DNA of 64,000 nt from Ferruginibacter sp. Lineage in GTDB: Bacteria; Bacteroidota; Bacteroidia; Chitinophagales; Chitinophagaceae. Of this stretch, positions 42,473 to 50,515 are shown piece by piece; positions within the stretch are counted from its first letter, which is position 1; every line of letters starts with the position of its first letter. The translations under genes were made by a program, and so were the position numbers. Location: contig JAGOAX010000012.1 in assembly GCA_017983695.1 (NCBI GenBank), positions 62,001-126,000 on the forward strand. The letters are read 5' to 3'. The notes beneath the pieces were generated by a model. The model made no database searches. It was not told the origin of the DNA and saw only the letters and a list, made by a program, of their open reading frames with translations.

Positions 42473-43411
42473 ATGCTTGAAAAGCCAGCTATAAAACGAA
42501 CCACCGCTAACGATAAAGACTTTCAATGGCTCATTAAACAACTCGATAATGAATTGTGGAATGAATTAAAAGAAGACCAGGCAACTTACGACCAGTACAA
42601 TAAGGTTCCCGACATTAATACAGCAGTTGTAGTGTACATAAATGCTCAACCGGTAGCCAGTGGTTGTTTTAAAAAATATAATGCCGATACTGTTGAAATA
42701 AAAAGGATGTTTGTTGAAAAAAAATTCCGTGGTAAAGGCATTTCAAAAATTGTGTTAACAGAACTGGAGTGCTGGGCAATAGAGTCGGGATTTAAATTTG
42801 CGCTTTTAGAAACCAGTATACATTTTAAAACTGCAACAACTTTATATACCAGTGCCGGTTATAAAATCATTCCTAATTACGACCAGTATGCAGTCCTGCA
42901 GGAAAGTGTATGTATGAAAAAAGAATTAACCGCTTCGGAGTTCAAGCAATTAAAGGGTATTGAGTACTTCGATTTTGAAGAAGATTTTGTAGAAGAGAAT
43001 GTACGATGCATCCCTATGACAGTTCGCTTTAAAATGGATGCTGCAGGTATTAAATTAAAACTGGCAGAGTGGAGTAAATTTTCGGTAGCCGAACGTATTG
43101 AACTGGCGGTAAGATCTGTAGCAACTGCCGAAGATGCAATTATCTACAACCAATACCTGGCCGGATTAATAAAAAAATACACCGGCGATGAGGCAACAAA
43201 GCTGGCAATAGATTTAAATCCTGATTGGGCAAACCTGGAGACTATCCCTCCTATGCTTAAAGAAAAGGCTATGGAGTTTAACCTTATTATTTCGCCAATG
43301 CAATGGAAGCAATTGACCAACCTGCAGCGTTTTACCTTATTAAAACTATGCCGGCCCGGGCATGAGAATAAAAATTTTCCAAAAGCTATACATGAATTTG
43401 GATTAACTTAA
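42473..43411 (+). CDS. GNAT acetyltransferase fused to a NarM-type nitrate-reductase-associated protein
   Basis: The 312-residue protein has two parts. Residues 1-147 are a GNAT domain with MFVEKKFRGKGISKIVLTEL (acetyl-CoA loop RGKGIS) and LYTSAGYKIIPNY, ending in SVCMKKEL as free-standing GNATs do. Residues 148-312 match the nitrate-reductase-associated family (NarM, Pfam Nitr_red_assoc): YFDFEEDFVEENVRCIPMTV, RFKMDAAGIKLKLAEWSKFS. In cyanobacteria NarM is needed for active nitrate reductase. The gene lies right after the reductase. Why a GNAT is attached is unknown; modification of the reductase or partner is one guess. Confidence 0.88.
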   Translation: MLEKPAIKRTTANDKDFQWLIKQLDNELWNELKEDQATYDQYNKVPDINTAVVVYINAQPVASGCFKKYNADTVEIKRMFVEKKFRGKGISKIVLTELECWAIESGFKFALLETSIHFKTATTLYTSAGYKIIPNYDQYAVLQESVCMKKELTASEFKQLKGIEYFDFEEDFVEENVRCIPMTVRFKMDAAGIKLKLAEWSKFSVAERIELAVRSVATAEDAIIYNQYLAGLIKKYTGDEATKLAIDLNPDWANLETIPPMLKEKAMEFNLIISPMQWKQLTNLQRFTLLKLCRPGHENKNFPKAIHEFGLT

Positions 43412-43426
43412 CCTAAAGCTTGCTAT

Positions 43427-44908
43427 ATGACAAACACTATTTCAATAAATTTTCGTGGTGGTATTATCTCACCCGGCGACCTGTACAATATAATGCTGGC
43501 AGCCTCTAAAGTAAAAGTGATGTACGTTCGTTTTGGCTTACGTCAGCAATTACTTATAGATATGGAGTCTTACAGTGTTGATGATTTTACCGTTGAGCTG
43601 GATACTTTGCAGATAGCTTATGAAATAAATTCCAGCAATTACCCCAATATATGCAGCTCCTATCCTGCCGAAGAAGTTTTTATAAATAATACCTGGCTTA
43701 GTGAAGGTGTGTATAAAGATATTTTTGATTCCATTGATTATACTCCGAAATTAAAGATCAATATCTGCGACAGCAACCAGAGTTTTACGCCGATACTTAC
43801 CGGCAATATTAACTGGATTGCTTCTACTACGGCTCAGCATTACTGGTATTTGATAGTACGTTTTCCAAAAACAAATGTAATTTATGAGTGGGGCTCTTTA
43901 TGCTATACCAATGATATTCCGGCAGTAACAAAACGGATTGAGGAAATCATTTTACAGCACCCGGAAAAATTTATGGGAAACGAAACTGCAAATGGTGAAG
44001 AGCTGTTTGCACAGGTTAATAAAGATAATTACAGTACAAAACAGGCGGAAAATCCGGTAACGCTTCCAGCATTCAACCTGCCATATTATGAAGGTTTAAA
44101 CCGGTATAATAATAACAAATATTGGCTGGGCATTTACCGCAGGGATGAATTATTTAGTGTGCTGTTTTTAAAGAAGCTGTGTAAACTTTGCCTGGAAACC
44201 AAGCTGGGGCAGCTTTGTTGTACTTCCTGGAAAACGATCATTATAAAAAGTATTGAAGAAAAAGATAAAGCCAAATGGAATTTATTGCTGGAAGAGTTCC
44301 AGATAAATATGCGCCATGCCGCCAATGAACTGAACTTCCAGGTAGAAGACAATAGTGCTGAGGGACTTGCCCTAAAGACTTTTTTAGTTAACCATTTAAG
44401 CATGGATGATACCAGAACCTTTGGTATTTGCATTGGTATAAAAACAAGAAAGAAAAGTGAAATATTCAGCAGTATTTTAGTACGAAGAAGATATGTTATA
44501 GATATACTGGGTATAAAACTTTTTAAAGTATATGATATTTTATGCGCCAAAGATTTTAACCCTAATGAAAGAACCGGGGAAATTTTCAGTAAGGATAACC
44601 CAAAAGTTTTATTACCCGAGCAATTAAGAAGATGCATCTTAAAATTTTACGAACACAGGGCAGACCTTACTAAATCAACACTGGCAGCAGCTAAACCAAA
44701 ACCAGCGGCAGATGTTAAAAAAACTGTGGCGTATGTTTACCAGTGCAGTAATTGTTTTTCTGTTTATGACGAAGTTGCAGGCGATGCAGCTAATGGTATT
44801 GCAGCAGGAATTTTATTTGAACAATTACCGGCAGCATATTGCTGTCCGCTTTGCGAAGCTGATAAAAATAGTTTTAAAAAGATTGAAAAAACAGCCCTGG
44901 GCTTATAA
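43427..44908 (+). CDS. Large protein with C-terminal rubredoxin domain
   Basis: The 493-residue protein ends in a rubredoxin fold (about 435-485): C440 and C443 in YQCSNCFSVYDE and C473 and C476 in CCPLC with GIAAGILFEQLP between. The first 430 residues are unfamiliar; they are mixed alpha/beta with no transmembrane segments, and have no redox motif I can see. Lying after the nitrate reductase genes, it may deliver electrons to or help assemble the enzyme. The stop overlaps the mobA stop by six bases, convergently. Confidence 0.85.
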   Translation: MTNTISINFRGGIISPGDLYNIMLAASKVKVMYVRFGLRQQLLIDMESYSVDDFTVELDTLQIAYEINSSNYPNICSSYPAEEVFINNTWLSEGVYKDIFDSIDYTPKLKINICDSNQSFTPILTGNINWIASTTAQHYWYLIVRFPKTNVIYEWGSLCYTNDIPAVTKRIEEIILQHPEKFMGNETANGEELFAQVNKDNYSTKQAENPVTLPAFNLPYYEGLNRYNNNKYWLGIYRRDELFSVLFLKKLCKLCLETKLGQLCCTSWKTIIIKSIEEKDKAKWNLLLEEFQINMRHAANELNFQVEDNSAEGLALKTFLVNHLSMDDTRTFGICIGIKTRKKSEIFSSILVRRRYVIDILGIKLFKVYDILCAKDFNPNERTGEIFSKDNPKVLLPEQLRRCILKFYEHRADLTKSTLAAAKPKPAADVKKTVAYVYQCSNCFSVYDEVAGDAANGIAAGILFEQLPAAYCCPLCEADKNSFKKIEKTALGL

Positions 44909-45487
44909 GCCGTTTAATTCGGCATGAGCATTAAAATTTCGAAAGTATTTTTTTTGATTGTCATTTAATACAATGCTGTGAACAGCTAACTGGCTTAATA
45001 TAAATTTCATACTATGCTTAAGCAGTTTGTTTTCTTTTTGCAGCGCAGCAATTTTTAATAATCCCTTTGCTGTATAGATACCGCATAAAGGTTCGGGTTC
45101 ATTATCATTGGTAAAAATATATGCTTCGCTGTCTTCATTTTGCCGGCTGCAATTATAAAGTTCTTTGAGTAATTCAGGTTCCATCAATGGCATATCGCAA
45201 GCCAACAGAAATAAGTCATCAGCAGGGTTTTGTATATGTGCCGATAATACACCCAGCAAAGGGCCTCGTATATCAACAGTAGTATCATCGCTGATCAAAC
45301 TTTCTGCAGCAAAAACTTTTGCATAATCAGCAAATTGTTTTTCATTTACCGAAAGTTTTATTGGAATATTCAATGTGGCCAGTTTATCATAAGCAGTTTG
45401 TGCCCACGTTTTTGCTTCATTAACAAGCAAGCCTTTATCGCTGCCCATTCGTGAACTTTGTCCGCCACAAAGAATTATACCCAGCAT
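44903..45487 (-). CDS. mobA: Molybdenum cofactor guanylyltransferase
   Basis: From the ATG at 45487 the 194-residue protein has the GTP-binding start LGIILCGGQSSRMGSDKGLL (GGxSxRMGxDK), FLLACDMPLMEPELLKELYN with the Mg-binding DxP, and PLCGIYTAKG. It attaches GMP to molybdopterin to form MGD for nitrate reductase. A longer reading (to 45550) would overlap the neighbour. It lies with mocofactor-related genes and is encoded against the nitrate genes. Reliable. Confidence 0.93.
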   Translation of the reverse strand: MLGIILCGGQSSRMGSDKGLLVNEAKTWAQTAYDKLATLNIPIKLSVNEKQFADYAKVFAAESLISDDTTVDIRGPLLGVLSAHIQNPADDLFLLACDMPLMEPELLKELYNCSRQNEDSEAYIFTNDNEPEPLCGIYTAKGLLKIAALQKENKLLKHSMKFILSQLAVHSIVLNDNQKKYFRNFNAHAELNGL

Positions 45488-45491
45488 ATAT

Positions 45492-45785
45492 TTACGATTG
45501 ATGATGAGTTGGTGTATCGGTATGCCCAAGGCTTTTACCCGGCGCTGCAATATCTCTTACCAATTGCTTTATCTCTTTGATCTCTGCAAAACCGCCATAT
45601 TCTTTTCTGTCGAATATTTTTTTATTGCCCACATGTATAGTAAAGCGGCCATTTATTTCACTTGGTTTTAAAGTTACTGCTTCCACTTCATCAGCAAAAG
45701 TAGTTAACACTTCTTGCGCCATATAAGCTGCTCGTAACAACCAGTGGCATTTAGGGCAATATTCTATAGTAATGGTTGATTTCAT
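45492..45785 (-). CDS. SelT/SelW/SelH-family thioredoxin-like protein (Cys form)
   Basis: The 97-residue protein reads TITIEYCPKCHWLLRAAYMA with the CPKC redox pair in the place of selenocysteine in animal SelW, followed by EINGRFTIHVGNKKIFDRKE, characteristic of the Rdx family. A His/Thr-rich tail follows. Function is thought to be thiol-redox; it is not known to be tied to nitrate. Its stop is four bases before the mobA ATG, so the two are likely co-transcribed. Confidence 0.9.
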   Translation of the reverse strand: MKSTITIEYCPKCHWLLRAAYMAQEVLTTFADEVEAVTLKPSEINGRFTIHVGNKKIFDRKEYGGFAEIKEIKQLVRDIAAPGKSLGHTDTPTHHQS

Positions 45786-45865
45786 ACACTGTATTTAGTA
45801 CATTAAAAATACAATAATATTGGCTTTTGTAATAAGTATCTAAAAAGAAAAGATAATTTTGCAGT

Positions 45866-46684
45866 ATGTTACAAGTAAGCCAGCTAAATATTTACCCGGT
45901 AAAATCACTGGGTGGTATCAGTAAACAAATAGTACAACTCTGCAGTACCGGGTTTGAATACGACCGGAGGTGGATGTTGGTGGATGAAAAGAATGTATTC
46001 TTATCGCAGCGAACACATCCGCAGATGGTATTACTGCACACCGCACAAAACAATGATGGCTTCATAGTTTCAAAATACAATGATGAAAATCTTTCTATTG
46101 TTATACCTTATGTAACTGAGGCTAAAAAGAAACTGAAAGTAACTGTTTGGGAAGACATTTGCGATGCAGTGGCAGTAAGTGATGAACACAATGAATGGTT
46201 TAGCGATATGCTTCACTTTAAATGCAAATTGGTATATATGCCCGACGATGCTGTAAGACTTGTAGACAAGCGTTATGCCGGTAACAACGAGATTACTTCC
46301 TTTTTGGATGGTTACCCTGTATTAATGATTGGCGAAGCAACACTTGAGCGCTTAAATAATAAACTTAAAAATGCTTTACCCATGAACCGTTTCAGGCCTA
46401 ACCTGGTTTTTACAGGCGGCCATGCACATATAGAAGATGAGATGGAAAAATTTTCCATCAACGACATTAATTTCCTTGGCGTAAAACCATGTTCCCGTTG
46501 TGTAATGACGACCATCAACCAGCAAAATGCCGAAACAGGTAAAGAACCATTAAAAACTTTATCCACTTACCGTATGAAAGACAATAAAATTTATTTTGGT
46601 CAAAATGTTTTGCACCATCAAAACGGCATCATCAATGTTGGTGATACAATAGATATCACCCAGCAAGGGATGCCATTATTTTAA
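45866..46684 (+). CDS. MOSC-domain protein (YcbX/mARC-like molybdenum-cofactor enzyme)
   Basis: The 272-residue protein has an N-terminal MOSC beta-barrel (LQVSQLNIYPVKSLGGISKQ, GFEYDRRWMLVDEKNVFLSQ) and C-terminal MOSC domain with the YcbX/mARC signature: C209 and C212 in PCSRCVMTTI and GKEPLKTLSTYR. By comparison with human mARC C273, C212 would hold Mo. Such enzymes reduce N-hydroxylated compounds with an electron partner. It lies between mobA and an unassigned membrane protein, in the Mo-cofactor region. Confidence 0.9.
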   Translation: MLQVSQLNIYPVKSLGGISKQIVQLCSTGFEYDRRWMLVDEKNVFLSQRTHPQMVLLHTAQNNDGFIVSKYNDENLSIVIPYVTEAKKKLKVTVWEDICDAVAVSDEHNEWFSDMLHFKCKLVYMPDDAVRLVDKRYAGNNEITSFLDGYPVLMIGEATLERLNNKLKNALPMNRFRPNLVFTGGHAHIEDEMEKFSINDINFLGVKPCSRCVMTTINQQNAETGKEPLKTLSTYRMKDNKIYFGQNVLHHQNGIINVGDTIDITQQGMPLF

Positions 46685-46693
46685 AAAGTATAA

Positions 46694-47725
46694 ATGAATA
46701 TTATTAATAAAGATTTTTTTAAAACCAACGTAACACTCCGTATCACTGCTTTATGGGCTTTTAGCGAAGCTTTTATGGGAGGCATTTTGCATGGCCTGCA
46801 AATTCCGTTTGCCGGCTTGGCACTTAGTTTTGTTGCCGCTGTCTGCATTACATTAATTGCATTGGGCAGCACACAGAAAGGAGAAATATTAAAAGCTACA
46901 TTACTGGTTATAGTGGTAAAATTTATTTTAAGTCCGCATGCACCACCAATGGCTTATGTAGCTGTTTTAATACAGGGTGCAGTGGGAGAATTATTATTTC
47001 TTAACAAGCGGTTCTTTAAACCAGCAGCATTTATACTTACTTTATTTTCTTTGCTCTACTCCGCTTTCCAGCATCTACTTATTCTTACGCTGTTATTTGG
47101 AAAACAGTTTTGGGTAGCCATAGATATTTTTCTAAATAAAATAACCCAGAATTTTAGCAAGGGTGCAATACATTATTCGCTGTATATTGTTTTGTTTTAT
47201 ATCGGTTGTTACCTGGTAGCTGGTATTGCAGGAGGCATTTTAAATATCAAGATTATAAAAAAAGTACAGGCAGGTAATGGTGCTGGTATATTATTACAGC
47301 AATTAGATGGCCTTGTTATAAATGATACAGATGCTTTCAGCAATTCTCACCCGGGTAAAAAGAAAAAGAGCTGGATGATAATATTTGGCGGACTGATGTT
47401 GTTACTGTTGATCGCCTCTTATATTCCTTTTTTTAATGCAGGTTTCGGCAAATCAAAAGTGCTTGAAATAATTTTACGTGGTGTAATTATTATTTTGGTA
47501 TGGAGTTTTTTGATAACTCCTTTGCTGCGAATACAAATGCAAAAATGGATAACCCGTTACAAAGAAAAAAAGGCTGGTGCCATACAGCAGGTAGTGGCAT
47601 TACTTCCGGGCATAAAAACTATTGTAGCACAGAGCTGGACATTGTCGCAGCAGCCGGGCAAATGGTTACGGTTTAAAAGTTTTATTAACAATACTGTTTT
47701 GCTGATAGTACATCATGAGCAATAA
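46694..47725 (+). CDS. Unassigned multi-span membrane protein paired with an NTPase
   Basis: The 343-residue protein has hydrophobic stretches at about 15-60 (LWAFSEAFMGGILHGLQIPF; LSFVAAVCITLIALG), 70-115, 145-195 and 225-280 (IIFGGLMLLLLIASYIPFF; IILRGVIIILVWSFLITPLL), perhaps 7-8 helices. The N-terminal half, with SPHAPPMAYVAVLIQGAVGE, has the look of an ECF-transporter S-component, but I do not recognise the family. Its last 11 bases overlap the start of a P-loop NTPase gene, so they are coupled. Position suggests work with molybdate or cofactor, which is inference. Confidence 0.78.
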   Translation: MNIINKDFFKTNVTLRITALWAFSEAFMGGILHGLQIPFAGLALSFVAAVCITLIALGSTQKGEILKATLLVIVVKFILSPHAPPMAYVAVLIQGAVGELLFLNKRFFKPAAFILTLFSLLYSAFQHLLILTLLFGKQFWVAIDIFLNKITQNFSKGAIHYSLYIVLFYIGCYLVAGIAGGILNIKIIKKVQAGNGAGILLQQLDGLVINDTDAFSNSHPGKKKKSWMIIFGGLMLLLLIASYIPFFNAGFGKSKVLEIILRGVIIILVWSFLITPLLRIQMQKWITRYKEKKAGAIQQVVALLPGIKTIVAQSWTLSQQPGKWLRFKSFINNTVLLIVHHEQ

Positions 47726-48206
47726 AATTCTTATTCTTACTGCTGAAAAGCAGGCAGGTAAAACAACTTTACTGCAACAATTTTGTAAAGATCGTATTGA
47801 TTTGGCCGGTATATTAACTCCAATTGTAAATGGCAAAAGAGTTTTTTACAATATTGCCGGTGAAGCATATTTCGAAATGGAGGCCAGTAAAGATGAAGCA
47901 CAATTGGTAATTGGTAAGTATATTTTTTCTGCTGCCGGTTTCAAAAAAGCTAACGACATGTTGACACAGGAAAGCAAAAGAAATGATATCAACTATTTAA
48001 TAATTGATGAAATTGGCCCTTTGGAAACAAAATACCAACAGGGATTTTATACAACTTTAATAAGTTTATTGAGCAGTTCTTTCAATTATAATTTGTTGTT
48101 AGTGGTACGTCCTTCTTTGGTTCAAGAAGTATTGTCTTACACAGCAATAAACAAACAGGAAAGCATTGTAATAACCATACCAGAGATGACAGCTTACCTT
48201 AAATAA
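47715..48206 (+). CDS. THEP1-like P-loop NTPase
   Basis: The 163-residue protein has Walker A at residues 10-18 (AEKQAGKTT), a switch region and Walker B NYLIIDEIGPLETKYQQGFY with the IDEIGPLE signature of NTPase_1/THEP1 nucleoside triphosphatases. The family is small, cytoplasmic and of uncertain role. It overlaps the membrane-protein gene upstream by 11 bases. The pair may form a transport or signalling unit in the nitrate/molybdenum locus. It is convergent with the radical SAM gene, six bases apart. Confidence 0.85.
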   Translation: MSNKILILTAEKQAGKTTLLQQFCKDRIDLAGILTPIVNGKRVFYNIAGEAYFEMEASKDEAQLVIGKYIFSAAGFKKANDMLTQESKRNDINYLIIDEIGPLETKYQQGFYTTLISLLSSSFNYNLLLVVRPSLVQEVLSYTAINKQESIVITIPEMTAYLK

Positions 48207-48212
48207 ATATTT

Positions 48213-50408
48213 TTACAATTGCAGCAGCCCGGCTTTATACAAAGTAGTAACAGGTTTATTATCCCAAAACAATTCAAAATTATCAAGCCCGGCTGCTTCG
48301 TAATCTTCTTTCACTTCCTGCAGCGTATAGGTTTTAATATTATTGACAGATAGTTTTTCTACAATAGCCGACAGCCATAAACCTTCAGCCTGGTCTACTT
48401 TAATATTGAATGTTTCTTTTTTAGTTTCAAAATTTAAGGAACACATCTCCCACTGGTTTCCTTTCTTTGATTTAGTAAATGTTTCCACCGCCGGTTTACT
48501 ACCCAGCCATATTACTTTTGTGTTGGGCTTTGCTGCATTGTATTCTTCTGCTGCCAGTTGTGTTACTATATAATCAGCAGCCACTGTTGTTTTAGGCACT
48601 TTAAAATCGAACCATTTATGCAAGGGTACATCAAAGCAGGTACCATGCATATAATTTAATAAAGATTTTTTTAGCCCGAAACTGAAACTTTCATGATCGG
48701 CACCTGTAGGGTCAACATGTCCAATATCATTATTGGCAAAGCTGCCAATAGTATCCGCTAATTTCTGTACTTTATATTTTTCAGGATTCAATCCTACCGG
48801 GCTGTGTGCCGTCATAGTAAACAAATGCCAGAAGGCCGACTGTAAAACACCGGCTTCAAATAATTGCCGCACCATTTCCAGGGAGTCAATTGTTTCCTGT
48901 GCTGTTTGTGTAGGAAAGCCGTACATCAAATAAGCATGCACCATTATGCCGGCTTCTGTAAAATGTTTATTTACTTTTGCTACCTGCGCAACAGTAATTC
49001 CCTTTTGTATCAGTTCCAGTAAACGGTCTGATGCCACTTCCAGTCCACCAGATACGGCAATACATCCGGCTGCTTTCAATAACAAACACAGGTCACGGGT
49101 AAACCTTTTTTCAAAACGGATATTGGCCCACCAGCTTACCACTAATTTTCTTTTGATTATTTCAAGCGACAATGCCCTCATCATTGCAGGCGGTGCAGCT
49201 TCATCTACAAAGTGAAAACCATTTTGCCCGGTCTGCGCCATTATCTCTTCCATGCGGTTACATAAAAGTTCAGCGGCAATAGGCTCGTAATTTTTTATAT
49301 AATCTAAACTGATATCGCAAAAAGTACATTTGCCCCAATAACAACCATGTGCCATAGTAAGTTTATTCCATCTTCCATCGCTCCATAAACTGTGCATCGG
49401 GTTCACCACTTCTATTGCAGAAATATATTTATCCAGTAACAGGTCGCTGTAATCCGGTGTACCCACCTGCCCTTGTTTATAATCGGTGCATGCCGTGTTA
49501 TTGATATACGTTACTTTACCATCAAGCAACATAAAAGTCCGTTTCAGTTCTTCAATGCTTTTACGGCCTTCGATAAAATGCAATAGGTTTTCAACCGGCG
49601 CTTCGCCATCATCCAACGTTATAAAATCATAAAATTCAAATACACGTATATCAGATAATGAACGCAGTTCTGTATTGGCAAAACCTCCACCCATACCAAT
49701 TTTTACATTTGGATAATTTTGCTTTATCCATTGGCCGCAGCGTAGTGATGTATATAAATTACCGGGGAAGGGCACAGAAATACAAACCAGTTTTGGTTGT
49801 ACTGCTGCCATTCTTTTTTGTAAAATATCAATCAGTATTTTATCCAGGTAAGTGTACTGCTTTTGCAGTTCGCCATATAATTCATCAAAGCTGTTAGCAC
49901 TGCGGCCCAGTTTTTCTGCATAGCGGCTAAAACCAAAATGTTCATCTACACATTCCTTAATCAAATCACTCAGGTCTTCTAAATATAATGTTGCTAAATG
50001 TTTTGCTTTATCCTGGTTGCCCATGCTGCCAAAGGCCCACATCAAATGATCTGTTTGTGCAAATCTTTCTGCCTCAGGCAAAAAATCTCTTTTACTTATC
50101 AATGGTGCTAAGGAAGGATTCTTTCCCTGCAAAAAAAGTATAACTGCATCTATAGTCTTTATGTAATCGTCCTTTAAACTAATAATACGTTGAGCATTTG
50201 CAGATATTTTTTTTGTAGTATCTATTGATGCAAATAATTCCTGTAATCCTTTTTTAGAAAACAATGCTATGGTAACTTCTATACCCAGGTCGGCCTGAAA
50301 GGCACTGATATTTTTTGTATTTAAAAATCCTTTTAAATAAGCCGTTGCAGGGTACGGCGTGTTGAGCTGCGTAAAAGGTGGTGTAAATAAAAATATGGCG
50401 GCACTCAA
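48213..50408 (-). CDS. B12-binding-type radical SAM protein
   Basis: The 731-residue protein starts at a TTG (a TAA lies upstream and no ATG is near). The first third contains a cobalamin-binding-like Rossmann fold (KLVCISVPFPGNLYTSLRCG, VKIGMGGGFANTELRSL). The radical SAM cluster motif is GCYWGKCTFCDIS with C356, C361 and C364, spacing CX4CX2C instead of CX3CX2C. Later: SGGLEVASDRLLELIQKGIT and VHAYLMYGFPTQTAQETIDS. The C-terminus is unfamiliar. Substrate unknown; neighbours give no clear hint. Confidence 0.88.
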   Translation of the reverse strand: MSAAIFLFTPPFTQLNTPYPATAYLKGFLNTKNISAFQADLGIEVTIALFSKKGLQELFASIDTTKKISANAQRIISLKDDYIKTIDAVILFLQGKNPSLAPLISKRDFLPEAERFAQTDHLMWAFGSMGNQDKAKHLATLYLEDLSDLIKECVDEHFGFSRYAEKLGRSANSFDELYGELQKQYTYLDKILIDILQKRMAAVQPKLVCISVPFPGNLYTSLRCGQWIKQNYPNVKIGMGGGFANTELRSLSDIRVFEFYDFITLDDGEAPVENLLHFIEGRKSIEELKRTFMLLDGKVTYINNTACTDYKQGQVGTPDYSDLLLDKYISAIEVVNPMHSLWSDGRWNKLTMAHGCYWGKCTFCDISLDYIKNYEPIAAELLCNRMEEIMAQTGQNGFHFVDEAAPPAMMRALSLEIIKRKLVVSWWANIRFEKRFTRDLCLLLKAAGCIAVSGGLEVASDRLLELIQKGITVAQVAKVNKHFTEAGIMVHAYLMYGFPTQTAQETIDSLEMVRQLFEAGVLQSAFWHLFTMTAHSPVGLNPEKYKVQKLADTIGSFANNDIGHVDPTGADHESFSFGLKKSLLNYMHGTCFDVPLHKWFDFKVPKTTVAADYIVTQLAAEEYNAAKPNTKVIWLGSKPAVETFTKSKKGNQWEMCSLNFETKKETFNIKVDQAEGLWLSAIVEKLSVNNIKTYTLQEVKEDYEAAGLDNFELFWDNKPVTTLYKAGLLQL

Positions 50409-50460
50409 ATGAAATTATTTAAGAAGCAAAAATATTGGATAATAATTAAAGCTGCAGGGT

Positions 50461-50492
50461 AAAAAACAAACCCCGTACTTGCGTACAGGGTT
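50461..50492 (-). terminator. Rho-independent terminator of fusA
   Basis: On the reverse strand AACCCTGTAC-GCAA-GTACGGGGTT forms a 10-bp stem with one G-T pair and a GNRA loop, followed by TGTTTTTT. It is 24 nt past the fusA stop. Confidence 0.88.
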
Positions 50493-50515
50493 GTGAGTAT
50501 AGAAAGTGTTTGTAA

